From Microcystis aeruginosa W13-11 (lineage in GTDB: Bacteria > Cyanobacteriota > Cyanobacteriia > Cyanobacteriales > Microcystaceae), in the NCBI GenBank assembly GCA_009995705.1, contig JAADBR010000043.1, positions 1 to 33,005 of the forward strand: DNA of 33,005 nt, written 5' to 3'. This document shows, piece after piece, positions 25,135 through 33,005 of the stretch (positions are counted from its first letter, which is position 1; each line of letters opens with the position of its first letter). The position numbers and the translations under genes were made by a program. The notes under the pieces are model-generated. The model made no database searches and was not told the origin of the DNA. It saw nothing but the letters and a program-made list of their open reading frames with translations.

Positions 25135-26253
25135 ATGAAAGTTTTAATAGTAGGAAATTACGTCAACGATCGGCAGATTAGTATTAATCGTTTTGTCGGT
25201 TTAGTCGAGAAAGGACTCAGACAAAAAGGACACGAAATTCGGCGAGTGCAAGCACAGCCTATTTTTGGTCAACTGAAGCCTTCTCCCCAGGGAATCGGCA
25301 AGTGGTTAGGGTACATCGATAAGTTAATTATTTTCCCAGTGCAGTTACGTCAGCAGCTTGATTGGGCTGATATCGTCTGTATTTGTGATCAAGCTTTATC
25401 CTATTTAACTCCCTATCTAAAAGATCGCAAATATTTTGTCATCTGTCACGATCTGCTGGCCATTCGTTCCGCCCTAGGAGAAATTCCTGAAAATCCCACC
25501 AGTTGGACGGGAAAACAGTATCAGGCGATGATTTTGCGAGGATTAAAACAGGCTAAATATATTGTCTGTTCTTCCGAAGCTACTCGCGCTGATGTTCTCC
25601 GTTTAACTAAAATTGCTCCCGAACAAACGGAAGTAATTGAGGATTGCTTGAATCAGGGATACAGTCCGATGACAAAAGAAGCAGCAGTAGCTCTGGTGGG
25701 CAAATTTAATATCAACCGTGATTATCCTTGGCTAATTCATGTCGGGGGCGGCCAATGGTATAAAAATCGATTGGGATTGCTGAAAATATTCAAGAGGTTA
25801 ATCACTTTCTCTGGTCTGGAAAATTGCCGATTGATCCTGATGGGAAAACTTTTGCTGCCGGATATGCGAGAATTTGTTAATCAGAATAACTTGTCCGCAC
25901 AAGTAATCGAATTAGGAACCGTCTCTGATGATGACTTACGCGCCTTTTATTGCCTAGCAACTGCTTTAATTTTTCCCTCCTTTCAGGAAGGATTCGGTGT
26001 TCCCGTGATTGAAGCTCAATCCTGTGGTTGTCCCGTCTTTACCTCCAATCGTCTCCCCATGACTGTTATCGCTGACGATGCGGCAGTGTATTTCGATCCC
26101 ACCGAACACGAGGCTGCCGCTACTATTATTGCCTCAAATCTTCTCGCTCCCGATCGCCTGGAAGATTTGAGGCAAAAAGGTTTTATTAATGCCACTCGCT
26201 TTACTTACGAAAGAATGATCCAATCCTACGACCAATTATTGCCAAAATTGTAG
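25135..26253 (+). CDS. GT4 glycosyltransferase
   Basis: This 372-residue GT-B glycosyltransferase begins MKVLIVGNYVNDRQISINRFV. The donor domain carries LIHVGGGQWYKNRLGLLKIF (about 200-219) and the classical EX7E region FQEGFGVPVIEAQSCGCPVF (about 283-302). Two acidic residues seven apart there bind the sugar nucleotide. The frame extends to a TTG at 25114, but ATG 25135 has TTGGAG eight bp upstream and a better start context. It follows the Stp1-like gene by about 80 bp in the same direction, so it is the third gene of the gmhB unit. The substrate cannot be read from sequence. Confidence 0.88.
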   Translation: MKVLIVGNYVNDRQISINRFVGLVEKGLRQKGHEIRRVQAQPIFGQLKPSPQGIGKWLGYIDKLIIFPVQLRQQLDWADIVCICDQALSYLTPYLKDRKYFVICHDLLAIRSALGEIPENPTSWTGKQYQAMILRGLKQAKYIVCSSEATRADVLRLTKIAPEQTEVIEDCLNQGYSPMTKEAAVALVGKFNINRDYPWLIHVGGGQWYKNRLGLLKIFKRLITFSGLENCRLILMGKLLLPDMREFVNQNNLSAQVIELGTVSDDDLRAFYCLATALIFPSFQEGFGVPVIEAQSCGCPVFTSNRLPMTVIADDAAVYFDPTEHEAAATIIASNLLAPDRLEDLRQKGFINATRFTYERMIQSYDQLLPKL

Positions 26254-26288
26254 TCTAGAGCTTTTTGGCGACTACTTATCATCATTCT

Positions 26289-26987
26289 TCACATCAAAAC
26301 TGCACAATTACCTGTTATCTCCCGAAATAACAAACTACCATCGGTCAAATTGAGCAGCGGATCGGCAGCCCGTTCGGGATGAGGCATCATTCCTAGCACA
26401 TTTCCTGCTTTATTGGTAATTCCTGCAATATTATTTAACGAACCGTTGGGATTCCCTGACTCATTTACCTCTCCTGTGGGAGTACAGTAACGAAAGAGAA
26501 TTTGTCTGTTATCCTCTAGAGATTTTAACGTATCTTCTGCGGCATAATAACGCCCTTCCCCATGGGCAATGGGCAAATTAAGCACCTGTTGCGGTTGATA
26601 ACCCCGCGTCCAGACAGATTGATTGTTTTCCACTTTTACCGGCACTCGATCGCAAATAAAATGTAAATCGCGATTACGAATTAAGGCACCGGGTAGCATC
26701 CCAATTTCCGTTAATACCTGAAAACCGTTACAGATACCTAAAACTAATTTACCTTTTTCAGCTTCTTCTCGGACAGTTTTCATCGCTGGCGAAAATCTAG
26801 CGATCGCACCACAGCGCAAATAATCGCCGTAACTAAATCCCCCCGGCACCACAATCACATCCACATCCCCTAAATCCGTCTCTTGATGCCAAATATAACG
26901 GGTGGGTTGCTGAAAAATCCCCTCTGTCACCGTTGCCACATCTCGATCGCAATTCGATCCGGGGAAAACAATAATCCCAAACTTCAT
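26289..26987 (-). CDS. purQ: Phosphoribosylformylglycinamidine synthase, glutaminase subunit
   Basis: PurQ releases ammonia from glutamine for PurL, which makes FGAM in step four of purine synthesis. The 232-residue class I amidotransferase shows PGGFSYGDYLRCGA (48-61), the nucleophile elbow GICNGFQ with Cys86, HGEGRYY (142-148) and the catalytic pair in MPHPERA (His203, Glu205). All residues of the triad are present. It follows purS by 78 bp on the same strand. Together with a separate small PurL, PurS and PurQ form the three-part enzyme seen in cyanobacteria and Gram-positives. The large subunit is not in the window. Confidence 0.96.
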   Translation of the reverse strand: MKFGIIVFPGSNCDRDVATVTEGIFQQPTRYIWHQETDLGDVDVIVVPGGFSYGDYLRCGAIARFSPAMKTVREEAEKGKLVLGICNGFQVLTEIGMLPGALIRNRDLHFICDRVPVKVENNQSVWTRGYQPQQVLNLPIAHGEGRYYAAEDTLKSLEDNRQILFRYCTPTGEVNESGNPNGSLNNIAGITNKAGNVLGMMPHPERAADPLLNLTDGSLLFREITGNCAVLM

Positions 26988-27065
26988 AATTTTTAACTTG
27001 GTTAAGTTTTTTAGCAGAAGGTGACAGATAAATTTTAATTATTTGCCCTACCTCCCGTCTTCTAT

Positions 27066-27323
27066 CTACTGACAATGCAAATCAAAACGATAATTTTCAA
27101 TTACAGGATTAGCCAATAGTTGGTCGCACATTTGATCCAATTGTTCGCGGGCGCTGGTTTCGTCCGCTGCTGTCACGGTAAGCTCAATATACTTACCAAT
27201 TCGCACCCCAGCCACTGTATCATAACCTAATTGTTTTAATCCCGACTCTACCGCTGTACCCACCGGATCGAGAACCGAGGGACGCAGGGTAACATAAATA
27301 AAGCACTGATAATTTTTTGGCAT
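27066..27323 (-). CDS. purS: Phosphoribosylformylglycinamidine synthase subunit PurS
   Basis: PurS is the small dimeric bridge between PurL and PurQ and helps pass ammonia. The 85-residue protein reads IYVTLRPSVLDPVGTAV near the start and VRIGKYIEL in the middle, both characteristic. The start was set at ATG 27323 because the longer frame upstream runs through the divergent Fur-like gene. It is the first gene of purS-purQ. Only 31 bp separate its start from the start of that regulator. Confidence 0.94.
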   Translation of the reverse strand: MPKNYQCFIYVTLRPSVLDPVGTAVESGLKQLGYDTVAGVRIGKYIELTVTAADETSAREQLDQMCDQLLANPVIENYRFDLHCQ

Positions 27324-27354
27324 AGAATTAATTTTGATCGCTGACCTTTTTGAT

Positions 27355-27738
27355 ATGAAACCCCAACGCACCCGATCGCAAGAGCGCATTATCCACTTAC
27401 TCAAAACCTTAAATCGGGCAGTATCCGCTCAGGAATTGTTTGTGGAACTCCGTCAGCGTGACCAAAACATGGGGTTAGCCACTGTTTACCGCGCCCTAGA
27501 ATCCCTAAAATTACAGGGTGCAGTGCAGGTGAGAACCCTAGCCACAGGAGAATCCCTCTACAGTCCCGTTCAGCAGGATCAACACCATCTTACCTGTATT
27601 CATTGCGGCCGGTCTATCATTTTTAATGAGTGTCCCGTTCATGAATTGGAAGAAAAACTCGAAAAATCCCACCAATTCAAGGTTTACTACCATACCCTCG
27701 AATTTTTCGGACTTTGCGATCGCTGTCAACCCGGTTAG
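27355..27738 (+). CDS. Fur family metalloregulator, probably Zur/FurB type
   Basis: The 127-residue protein has the Fur winged helix: ERIIHLLKTLNRAVSAQELFVEL, then the recognition helix in MGLATVYRALESLKLQG (39-55). The dimerisation half carries the structural zinc pairs CIHC (81-84) and CDRC (121-124), and HHLTC (77-81) in place of the HHHH stretch of ferric-uptake Fur. The C-terminal YYHTLEFFGLC and overall shape look like the zinc-sensing FurB/Zur branch of cyanobacteria; this is an inference from remembered relatives. The frame extends to a TTG at 27334, but ATG 27355 is the first good start. It is divergent from purS across only 31 bp, so binding in that gap could affect both genes. Confidence 0.88.
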   Translation: MKPQRTRSQERIIHLLKTLNRAVSAQELFVELRQRDQNMGLATVYRALESLKLQGAVQVRTLATGESLYSPVQQDQHHLTCIHCGRSIIFNECPVHELEEKLEKSHQFKVYYHTLEFFGLCDRCQPG

Positions 27739-27801
27739 GTAAGCTGTACTACATTTAACTCTCAACTCCAGCGCACCCAACTCCAGGGCCGCTTAGAAAG
27801 G

Positions 27802-28752
27802 TTAAACGGTTGTTTGTCCTTGGGCTGTTTTCAGGGGGATTAACTCCGGTTGACTGTAGTGATGATGGCTGTTCAGGGGGGATAACAAGGGAAAAAATGG
27901 CTGATGTAAACTAATTAATTGAGCTAGGATTTTCTTGAGATGGGTACGGGGAATGATCGCATCGACAAACCCGTGTTTTAACAAGTATTCCGATGTTTGG
28001 AAACCTTCCGGTAATTTCTCGCGCAAAGTCTGTTCAATTACCCGCTTCCCAGCAAAACCGATAGTAGCCTTCGGTTCGGCGATAATAATATCTCCCAACA
28101 TGGCAAAACTGGCCGTGACTCCTCCCGTGGTGGGATTAGTCAAGACGGGAATATAAAGTAACTTTGCTTCCCGGTGCCGGTTAAGAGCGCCAGAAATCTT
28201 GGCCATCTGCATTAAACTTAACATTCCCTCCTGCATTCTCGCCCCGCCAGAAGCGCAGATGATCACCAGGGGTAAACTTTCATCGGTAGCTCGTTCCGTC
28301 AAACGACAGAGCTTTTCTCCCACCACCGATCCCATGCTACCCCCCATAAAACGGAAGTCCATCACCCCTAAAGCTAAGGGTAAACCATCGATCGTCCCCG
28401 TTCCCGTCCGAACAGCATCCGTCAGACCGGTTTTTTCTTGGGTTTCCCGCAGGCGATCGCTATAACTTTTCCGATCGCGAAATTTGAGGGGATCCGTTGG
28501 TCTAATCTGTTCATCGAGGCAATTCCAAGTATTCGCATCCACTAACTGGCGAATTCTTTCCTCACTTTCCACCCGATTATGATGACCGCAATCGAGACAC
28601 ACCAGTTGATTAGCTAATAAATCCTTCGTATAGGCCAAAACGCCGCAATTGGGGCATTTTGTCCATAAACCATCGGCTATTTCTCGTTCCTGTTGTTGTT
28701 GAACCTTGGGTTCTGTTTTTTGGCGATTTGCAAACCAATCAAATAGAGACAT
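27802..28752 (-). CDS. accD: Acetyl-CoA carboxylase, carboxyltransferase beta subunit
   Basis: AccD with AccA transfers the carboxyl group from biotin to acetyl-CoA, giving malonyl-CoA for fatty-acid synthesis. The 316-residue protein has the N-terminal four-cysteine zinc ribbon CPNCG (34-38) and CLDCGHH (53-59). The crotonase-like carboxyltransferase fold follows, with [23 protein letters not shown] (the oxyanion glycine-rich loop), [12 protein letters not shown] and [12 protein letters not shown]. Length is normal for bacteria. It converges on the Fur-like gene with about 60 bp between. A decayed IS607-type element starts about 50-160 bp upstream, so the promoter region may be affected. Confidence 0.96.
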   Translation of the reverse strand: MSLFDWFANRQKTEPKVQQQQEREIADGLWTKCPNCGVLAYTKDLLANQLVCLDCGHHNRVESEERIRQLVDANTWNCLDEQIRPTDPLKFRDRKSYSDRLRETQEKTGLTDAVRTGTGTIDGLPLALGVMDFRFMGGSMGSVVGEKLCRLTERATDESLPLVIICASGGARMQEGMLSLMQMAKISGALNRHREAKLLYIPVLTNPTTGGVTASFAMLGDIIIAEPKATIGFAGKRVIEQTLREKLPEGFQTSEYLLKHGFVDAIIPRTHLKKILAQLISLHQPFFPLLSPLNSHHHYSQPELIPLKTAQGQTTV

Positions 28753-28872
28753 AGTTTAAAATAAAGACAATTTATCGACTTTCTTCTAGAGGACTTAATA
28801 ACAAAAGTGCTGTGCAACATTTAACCTAAGCAAAGCTGAGTATCGCTACCCAAACCTTGAAAAAGTACGGCA

Positions 28873-30100
28873 TCATCCCGAAAGATGACGGCTGTTGCCT
28901 GCAAAGCACGAAACATTATATTCCGCACTGAGGGCACTTAAAAGTTTTTGAACCACCCAATTTTTCGTGGATATGACCACATTCCGGGCAAGTTTTTGAG
29001 GTATAGGACTCGTTACAACGAACCACCAAAACTCCCTGTCGGTTTGCCGCCTGCTGTAAGTGTTGAGCAAATCGGTAATGACTCCAGGTTAAGAGGCTGC
29101 GTACCGACTTCCGCTGAATTTTTCTAGTGGACTTTGAACTCATTTGACTTGTCTCAAAGGTCGGTAAAAAGATTACCTTATAGTGCCTTACTAGAAAAGA
29201 AGCAGTTTTGGCATGAAGGTCTTTGACTAAGTTTTGGATACGACCCCGTAACCGACTAGCGGCTTTACGCATTTTATAGCGTTGGCGTTGTGACTTCGAT
29301 GTGCTAATCCTTGAACAAAGTTGGTCGAGATGCAGGCAAAGACGATGTATTGCTCCGATGTCTTTCCCGCCAACTTCCAAGATGGTTTCTCCGTCATAGC
29401 CCGTCAAAAAAGTTCTTACGCCTGGGTCTAGGGCAATCACTCGCTTTTCAAGAGTCACCTGAACAGGTTTTAAGGTCGGAAAACAAGCAAACCATTGATG
29501 ACGACAATAAACTAATTGAGTGCCGTACTCGCAAGCAGTAGGAATTTCTTGGGGAGAAGTAAAGGATAGTCCTTTAGTTACTCTCGGATACCAAGTCCCG
29601 TTCTTGAAATTCCCTGGCTTAAATTTAATTACCTGAGAGGTGGCACGACAGGACTTAAAACGAGCAGAGCCATTATTGGCCAATGCTTGCTGATAAGCGT
29701 CACAAGCGTCCGCCACTGCCTCTTGAAGTTGATGTCCTGGTAACGCCTTCACCCAATCTGGTTTGGGAAAAGAACGCAGGGTGGCTTGCATCTCGTAGAT
29801 ATTAGGCTTTGCTCCCGAGCCAAGCAGGTCAATCGTCTGGTTATAGAGCCAGCGATAAGCCGCTAACCATTGTTTCCAGACCTTGTGCAACTCCTTAGAG
29901 GGAAAGACCCTGATCCTTGAGACACTGTTGGGCTTCTCCTTGAAGGAGCGATTGCGTGGGTTCTTCTTGTAGGATTTTTTCGGCTTGCTCTTGGTATTTT
30001 CCCAGTCCGTAAAGCCTAGCAGAGAAACAGTGGAGGATGGACAAAATATCTTGGATGAGTTCTTCCTGGGGAGAGAGATTAGATTCATTGAGAACCACGA
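28873..30100 (-). pseudogene. tnpB: TnpB-like protein of the IS607-type element, C-terminus frameshifted
   Basis: From about 29950 downward the frame reads as an IS607-group TnpB: SRIRVFPSKELHKVWKQW, then the first RuvC aspartate in ALDPGVRTFLTGYDG, the glutamate in FLPTFETSQM and the zinc-finger half CPECGH-CPQC. Right after CPQCG the frame ends at 28916. Another frame continues AEYNVSCFAGNSR to 28873, where active relatives have YNVSRDFAGARNI. A small deletion removed the Arg-Asp pair and shifted the frame, so the last catalytic aspartate is lost. The nuclease should be inactive. The start is uncertain: ATG 30100 is the nearest in frame, and upstream codons overlap tnpA out of frame. Confidence 0.8.
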
Positions 30101-30471
30101 GTTTGCATTCACATTGCTCACAGAGCCACTCAATAAGGGGGAAACCGAATCGAGCCAGCCGGTCTGGGTAGGTAACGGCAAGCAGTGCGACATTTCTTTG
30201 ATGTATTCGCTCCAGAATAGAGAGGAATCGCTTCCGTTTAAAATTGAGTCCGCTTCCAATCTCTGTAATAATTTCGGCTCTGGGATATTTTGAGCGTAGA
30301 AATTCAGCTTGTCTTTCGAGGTCGTCCTTTTGCCCGTGAGTGGAAACTCTGGCGGCGTTGTCCTCCTGGGGTACGGATACTTTTGATTTTTCCGTCTGAT
30401 TCCCATCGTCGAAGGGAGGAGATACTGACCCCAAGTAATTGGGAGGCTTCTTTCGGTGTAACATATTTCAT
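29895..30471 (-). pseudogene. tnpA: IS607-type serine recombinase tnpA, frameshifted
   Basis: IS607 TnpA joins a MerR-like helix-turn-helix to a serine-recombinase domain. The DNA-binding part ([20 protein letters not shown], then [20 protein letters not shown]) is read from ATG 30471. The catalytic part, [19 protein letters not shown] with the nucleophilic serine, YPDRLARFGFPLIEW and the C-terminal helix, is in a different frame ending at 29895. The switch falls near 30350. The linker normally found between GGQRR and ARVS (about 15 residues) is absent, so a deletion that was not a multiple of three is the likely cause. Neither frame alone can give a working recombinase. Confidence 0.82.
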
Positions 30472-30678
30472 TTTGCCACGAAATCTAGTCAAGCAACTCT
30501 ATAGTAGTAGATAAAGATAGAGTTGGCTATGTTTTATGAGAATTTTGGGTACTAGCAACTACCTCGTGAGCTTTGAGCATTTCCTGTAGCCAATCGGCTT
30601 CCTAACTGGGGGTTGTTCTAATGGTGATCCAAGACACGGAAGACTATTGTATCAAGATTTAATTACAGGATAACTTTT

Positions 30679-31488
30679 TTACAACAAAGGGAAAAAAATG
30701 GTTTGATAGGCTGAGATGATCTTATCACTCCAAAAGACACTCATTAGAGCGCCGAGGGCAAGAAATGGACCAAAGGGTATAGCTTGTTTTTTCCCCATTT
30801 TACCAAGAAAAATGCCCATAACACCGATCGCTGCCCCAATAGCGCAGGCCAGAAAAGCGGTGACTAATAATGCTTGCCATCCTAACCAAGCACCGATCAT
30901 GGCCGCTAATTTCGCATCTCCTCCCCCCATGGCCTGTTGTCCGAGGGCAAAACTCCCCCCCCACTGGATCAGATCAAATAACCAGACTCCTAAAACCGCA
31001 CTAGCGATCGCTGAAAAGAGATAGATAACACTTTGATTATTTTGCCAACCTAAAAGAGTTTGAAAAACTATCCCTAAAACCAATCCCGATTGGGTGAGGG
31101 AGTTAGGAAGCGTCATCGTGTCAAAATCAATCAAAGCTAAAGCTAATAACCAACTGAGGAGAATCCAATAGCCGAGGGTCTGCCAAGAAAAGCTAAAATC
31201 TCCTAAAACCAGACAAAATAATAAACCGGTAAAAGTTTCGATCGCTGGATAACGGACAGAAATCGGGGTTTTGCACCAGCGACAGCGACCCCCTAGCCAT
31301 AACCAGCCTAAAACGGGTATATTCTCGCTTTTACCTAACCTATGGTGACATTTCGGACAGTGGGAAGGGGGATAAACTAGAGATATCCCCTGGGGTAATC
31401 TATAGATGACCACGTTTAAAAAACTGCCCACCGAGGCACCAAAAGCGAAAACAAAGGCAAAAGTAACTAGATGAAAGAGGGTTTCCAT
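30679..31488 (-). CDS. pilD: Type IV prepilin peptidase/N-methyltransferase
   Basis: PilD cleaves the leader of type IV pilins and methylates the new N-terminus in the inner membrane. The 269-residue protein has an N-terminal helix with ASVGSFLNVVIYRLP (19-33). The cytoplasmic zinc-binding pairs are CPKC (44-47) and CRWC (69-72), so the methyltransferase loop is complete. Several membrane helices follow. The two catalytic aspartates are in ALIDFDTMTLPN (D121) and MGGGDAKL (D191). Length and motif spacing are standard. ATG 31486-31488 is the only suitable start. It is linked in function with ComEC at 8322 (DNA uptake through type IV pili), but not by operon. Confidence 0.96.
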   Translation of the reverse strand: METLFHLVTFAFVFAFGASVGSFLNVVIYRLPQGISLVYPPSHCPKCHHRLGKSENIPVLGWLWLGGRCRWCKTPISVRYPAIETFTGLLFCLVLGDFSFSWQTLGYWILLSWLLALALIDFDTMTLPNSLTQSGLVLGIVFQTLLGWQNNQSVIYLFSAIASAVLGVWLFDLIQWGGSFALGQQAMGGGDAKLAAMIGAWLGWQALLVTAFLACAIGAAIGVMGIFLGKMGKKQAIPFGPFLALGALMSVFWSDKIISAYQTIFFPLL

Positions 31489-31820
31489 CCTTAAACTGGC
31501 AGATAATTGATTAGTTTGTCATCGCCTATTATAGGTGATAAGGATGCCACTATCTTCCCTCTTAAGCATCCAGTAATAATACTTCAGGCTCATCCCTAAA
31601 GGTGAATTTTCTTCTGGGCTTTTTAAGTGGATAATCAGCGGGGATAACCCTACATAATGGGTGTAAAACCGCCCTATCAGCCCCAGGGACAAACCAACCG
31701 AAAATTTGGGTACAAGCCCCGCCATGCCCGCGCAGGGTCGGGCGGCTCCACCTTAAATATGTATTGTCAACTTAAAGAATTTTGTGTTAAGATATTGATA
31801 CCCAGTCTAGCATTGTCAAA
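31489..31820. other. Intergenic region with the probable left end of an IS200/IS605-type element
   Basis: No gene is called; the open frame on the minus strand at 31519-31725 looks accidental. The segment 31715-31747 is a GC-rich foldback (AGCCCCGCC pairing with GGGCGGCT around CCC/GGG), standing out from AT-rich surroundings. It fits the left-end hairpin of the tnpB element that begins at 31821. Confidence 0.5.
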
Positions 31821-33005
31821 ATGTTTGTACTAGAATACAAAGTTAAGCCAAAACCTAATCAGATAGAAGCCATTAATGAGGCAATACGGACAACCCAATT
31901 GGTTTGGAATAAAGTCCTGCGTTATTGGATGGATAATCCTGGTGTTGGCAAAACAGAGTTATTTCGGTACAACACAGCATTAAGGAAAGAGTTAAAATTT
32001 GTTGATGATTTAAACTCCCATGCTTGCCAGACTGCCGTAGAAAGAACCTTGCGGGCAATTACTCGGTTTTACGATAATTGCCAAAATCAAGTTAAAGGAA
32101 AGAAAGGCTGCCCTAAGTTTAAAAAACATTCCCGTTCCGTTGAGTATAAAGTATCTGGATGGAAGCTATCAAAAGATAAACGTCATATTACCTTTACAGA
32201 CAAAAAAGGTATTGGCACTCTTAAACTGATTGGCTCTAGAGATATTAATTACTATCAACCAGACCAGATTAAACGGGTAAGAATCCTTAATCGTGCTGAT
32301 GGTTATTATGGGCAGTTTTGCCTTAAATTAGACCCCAGAGACACGGTTAAACCTCTAACACCTTCCCAGAAAGCCACTGGGATTGATGTGGGATTAAAGT
32401 TTTTCTTAGTAGATGGCGAAGGCAATCAAGTTGATTGTCCGAACTACTGTCGAAAAGCTGAAAAACAACTAAAACGATTAAACAGGAAAAAGTCAAAGAA
32501 ATACCGTAAGGGTAAAAAACACTCTCGTGATTATCACAAGGCTAGAAGGCGATATGCTCGGAAACATTTAAGAGTAAGTAGGCAACGACAAGAGTTTGTC
32601 AAGAGTGTGGCAATCCGTTTAGTTAAGTCTAACGACTTAATTGCTTATGAAAACTTAAATGTCAAAGGCATGGTTAAGAATCGTCATTTAGCGAAGTCGA
32701 TAACCGATGCAGGATGGTCTGTTTTTAGGCAATGGCTAGAGTATTTTGGAGATAAATACGGCAAGTTAACTATAGCTGTATCACCTCATAATACGTCTCA
32801 AAATTGTGCTAATTGTGGACAAAAAGTTCAAAAGTCGCTATCTACTCGAACCCATGTTTGTCCTCATTGTGGATACACAGATTGTCGAGACAGAAACGCC
32901 GCTTTAAACATCTTGCAAAAGGGATTAGGTAGCGTGGGGCGCACGCAAACTTTAAACGCTTCGGGAGAGATTCCCTCTTGGTTGGTTGGAGAAATCCTGC
33001 TTGCT
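31715..33005 (+). mobile_element. IS200/IS605-type element carrying tnpB only, cut by the window end
   Basis: It consists of a foldback at 31715-31747 followed by a tnpB frame to the window edge. No tnpA frame lies upstream within the window, unlike the element at 2035. It would therefore depend on a transposase supplied in trans, unless tnpA lies beyond 33005. The right end is not visible. Confidence 0.65.
31821..33005 (+). CDS. tnpB: TnpB RNA-guided nuclease, 3' end beyond the window
   Basis: The frame from ATG 31821 (MFVLEYKVKPKPNQIEA) stays open for 395 codons to the last base, so the stop codon is outside. It is homologous to the copy at 2724 throughout, for example RFYDNC, CPKFKKHSRSVEYK-SGWKL, RLVKSNDL and VSRQR-F. 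All RuvC residues are present: GIDVGLKFF, AYENLNVKGM and CRDRNAALNIL. The zinc pairs CANC and CPHC are also intact. It lacks the roughly 15-residue insert seen near residue 100 of the first copy. The last residues visible (NASGEIPSWLVGEIL) are close to the usual C-terminus of the group, so only a few codons should be missing. Confidence 0.9.
   Translation, partial: MFVLEYKVKPKPNQIEAINEAIRTTQLVWNKVLRYWMDNPGVGKTELFRYNTALRKELKFVDDLNSHACQTAVERTLRAITRFYDNCQNQVKGKKGCPKFKKHSRSVEYKVSGWKLSKDKRHITFTDKKGIGTLKLIGSRDINYYQPDQIKRVRILNRADGYYGQFCLKLDPRDTVKPLTPSQKATGIDVGLKFFLVDGEGNQVDCPNYCRKAEKQLKRLNRKKSKKYRKGKKHSRDYHKARRRYARKHLRVSRQRQEFVKSVAIRLVKSNDLIAYENLNVKGMVKNRHLAKSITDAGWSVFRQWLEYFGDKYGKLTIAVSPHNTSQNCANCGQKVQKSLSTRTHVCPHCGYTDCRDRNAALNILQKGLGSVGRTQTLNASGEIPSWLVGEILLA

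Larger units (their letters stand above)
28800..30530 (-). mobile_element. Decayed IS607-family element
   Basis: A serine-recombinase tnpA followed by tnpB, both on the minus strand and overlapping, is the IS607 layout. Both genes are broken (see their entries). Borders are approximate, because IS607 elements have neither terminal repeats nor regular target duplications. The left limit is taken near the end of homology after tnpB (about 28800-28870), and the right limit just beyond the AT-rich foldback (CTCTATAG, then AGATAGAG) at about 30499-30521. No GCGATCGC site occurs within it, unlike the genes around it, which fits foreign origin. Confidence 0.78.

Noticed and set aside
28916..30406. 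A single 496-residue fusion protein at the IS607 element
   Set aside because: The first 100 or so residues are tnpA read in the wrong frame. Only the later part is TnpB-like.
30545..30660. Peptide-like stretch EADWLQEMLKAHEVVAS on the minus strand
   Set aside because: It looks protein-like, but is interrupted by a stop just upstream and has no start. Too short to call a remnant with confidence.
31519..31725. 68-residue frame upstream of the second tnpB
   Set aside because: No match to any family, and it lies in the probable left end of an insertion element.
1..33005. CRISPR array, tRNA or rRNA genes
   Set aside because: No regularly spaced repeats and no tRNA arm patterns were found when reading the window by eye; this is not a substitute for a dedicated scan.

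Overview
The window looks like a chromosome segment of a bloom-forming cyanobacterium close to Microcystis. The palindrome GCGATCGC (HIP1) recurs in the coding regions. The housekeeping genes are of cyanobacterial type (a Sll1377-like glycolipid synthase, accD, purS/purQ, pilD, a sterol desaturase/SDR fusion). IS200/IS605 and IS607 elements with tnpB genes are frequent, and the spacers are full of short interspersed repeats. This assignment rests on recognition of families, not on a database search. No rRNA, tRNA or CRISPR array was seen.

Layout. 1-2030: a minus-strand membrane glucosyltransferase (probable glucosyl-diacylglycerol synthase) with an intrinsic terminator. 2035-~4000: an IS605-type element whose tnpA is split by a 126-bp ISL3-like MITE while tnpB is intact. 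4024-7402: a hydroxylase/SDR fusion, a quinone-reductase-like MDR and small membrane protein pair, then a small hypothetical gene and a frameshifted acyl-carrier-like gene that lacks the carrier serine. 7403-12347: a universal stress protein behind a possibly structured leader, ComEC and SppA. 12348-15000: repeat-rich spacer with a 73-aa hypothetical protein, then obgE facing khpA/rpsP. 15451-17500: rfbB and a CDF cation transporter.

17501-26253 is a surface-polysaccharide island. gmhA, hddA and hddC (minus strand) together with divergently read gmhB supply the four activities that turn sedoheptulose 7-phosphate into GDP-D-glycero-alpha-D-manno-heptose. The same two transcription units carry two GT4 glycosyltransferases and a GT2-like one, and a paralogue of the GT2-like gene lies opposite it. 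This looks like a module that makes a nucleotide-activated heptose and builds it into a surface glycan, although the product cannot be read from sequence.

26289-28752 is core metabolism: purS-purQ, a divergent Fur/Zur-like regulator and accD. 28800-30530 is a decayed IS607-type element with both tnpA and tnpB broken. 30679-31488 is pilD, the type IV prepilin peptidase, which fits with comEC in a naturally transformable organism. The window ends inside a second IS200/IS605-type tnpB (31821 onward) whose active site is intact.

The most solid unusual observation is the nested MITE. Removing 126 bp plus one copy of its 8-bp target duplication restores a continuous 139-codon tnpA that includes the catalytic tyrosine. 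No complete new defence or biosynthetic system could be demonstrated. The best biological leads are the heptose island with its divergent glycosyltransferase pair, and the serine-less ACP-like gene with an in-frame Ser/Tyr minisatellite.
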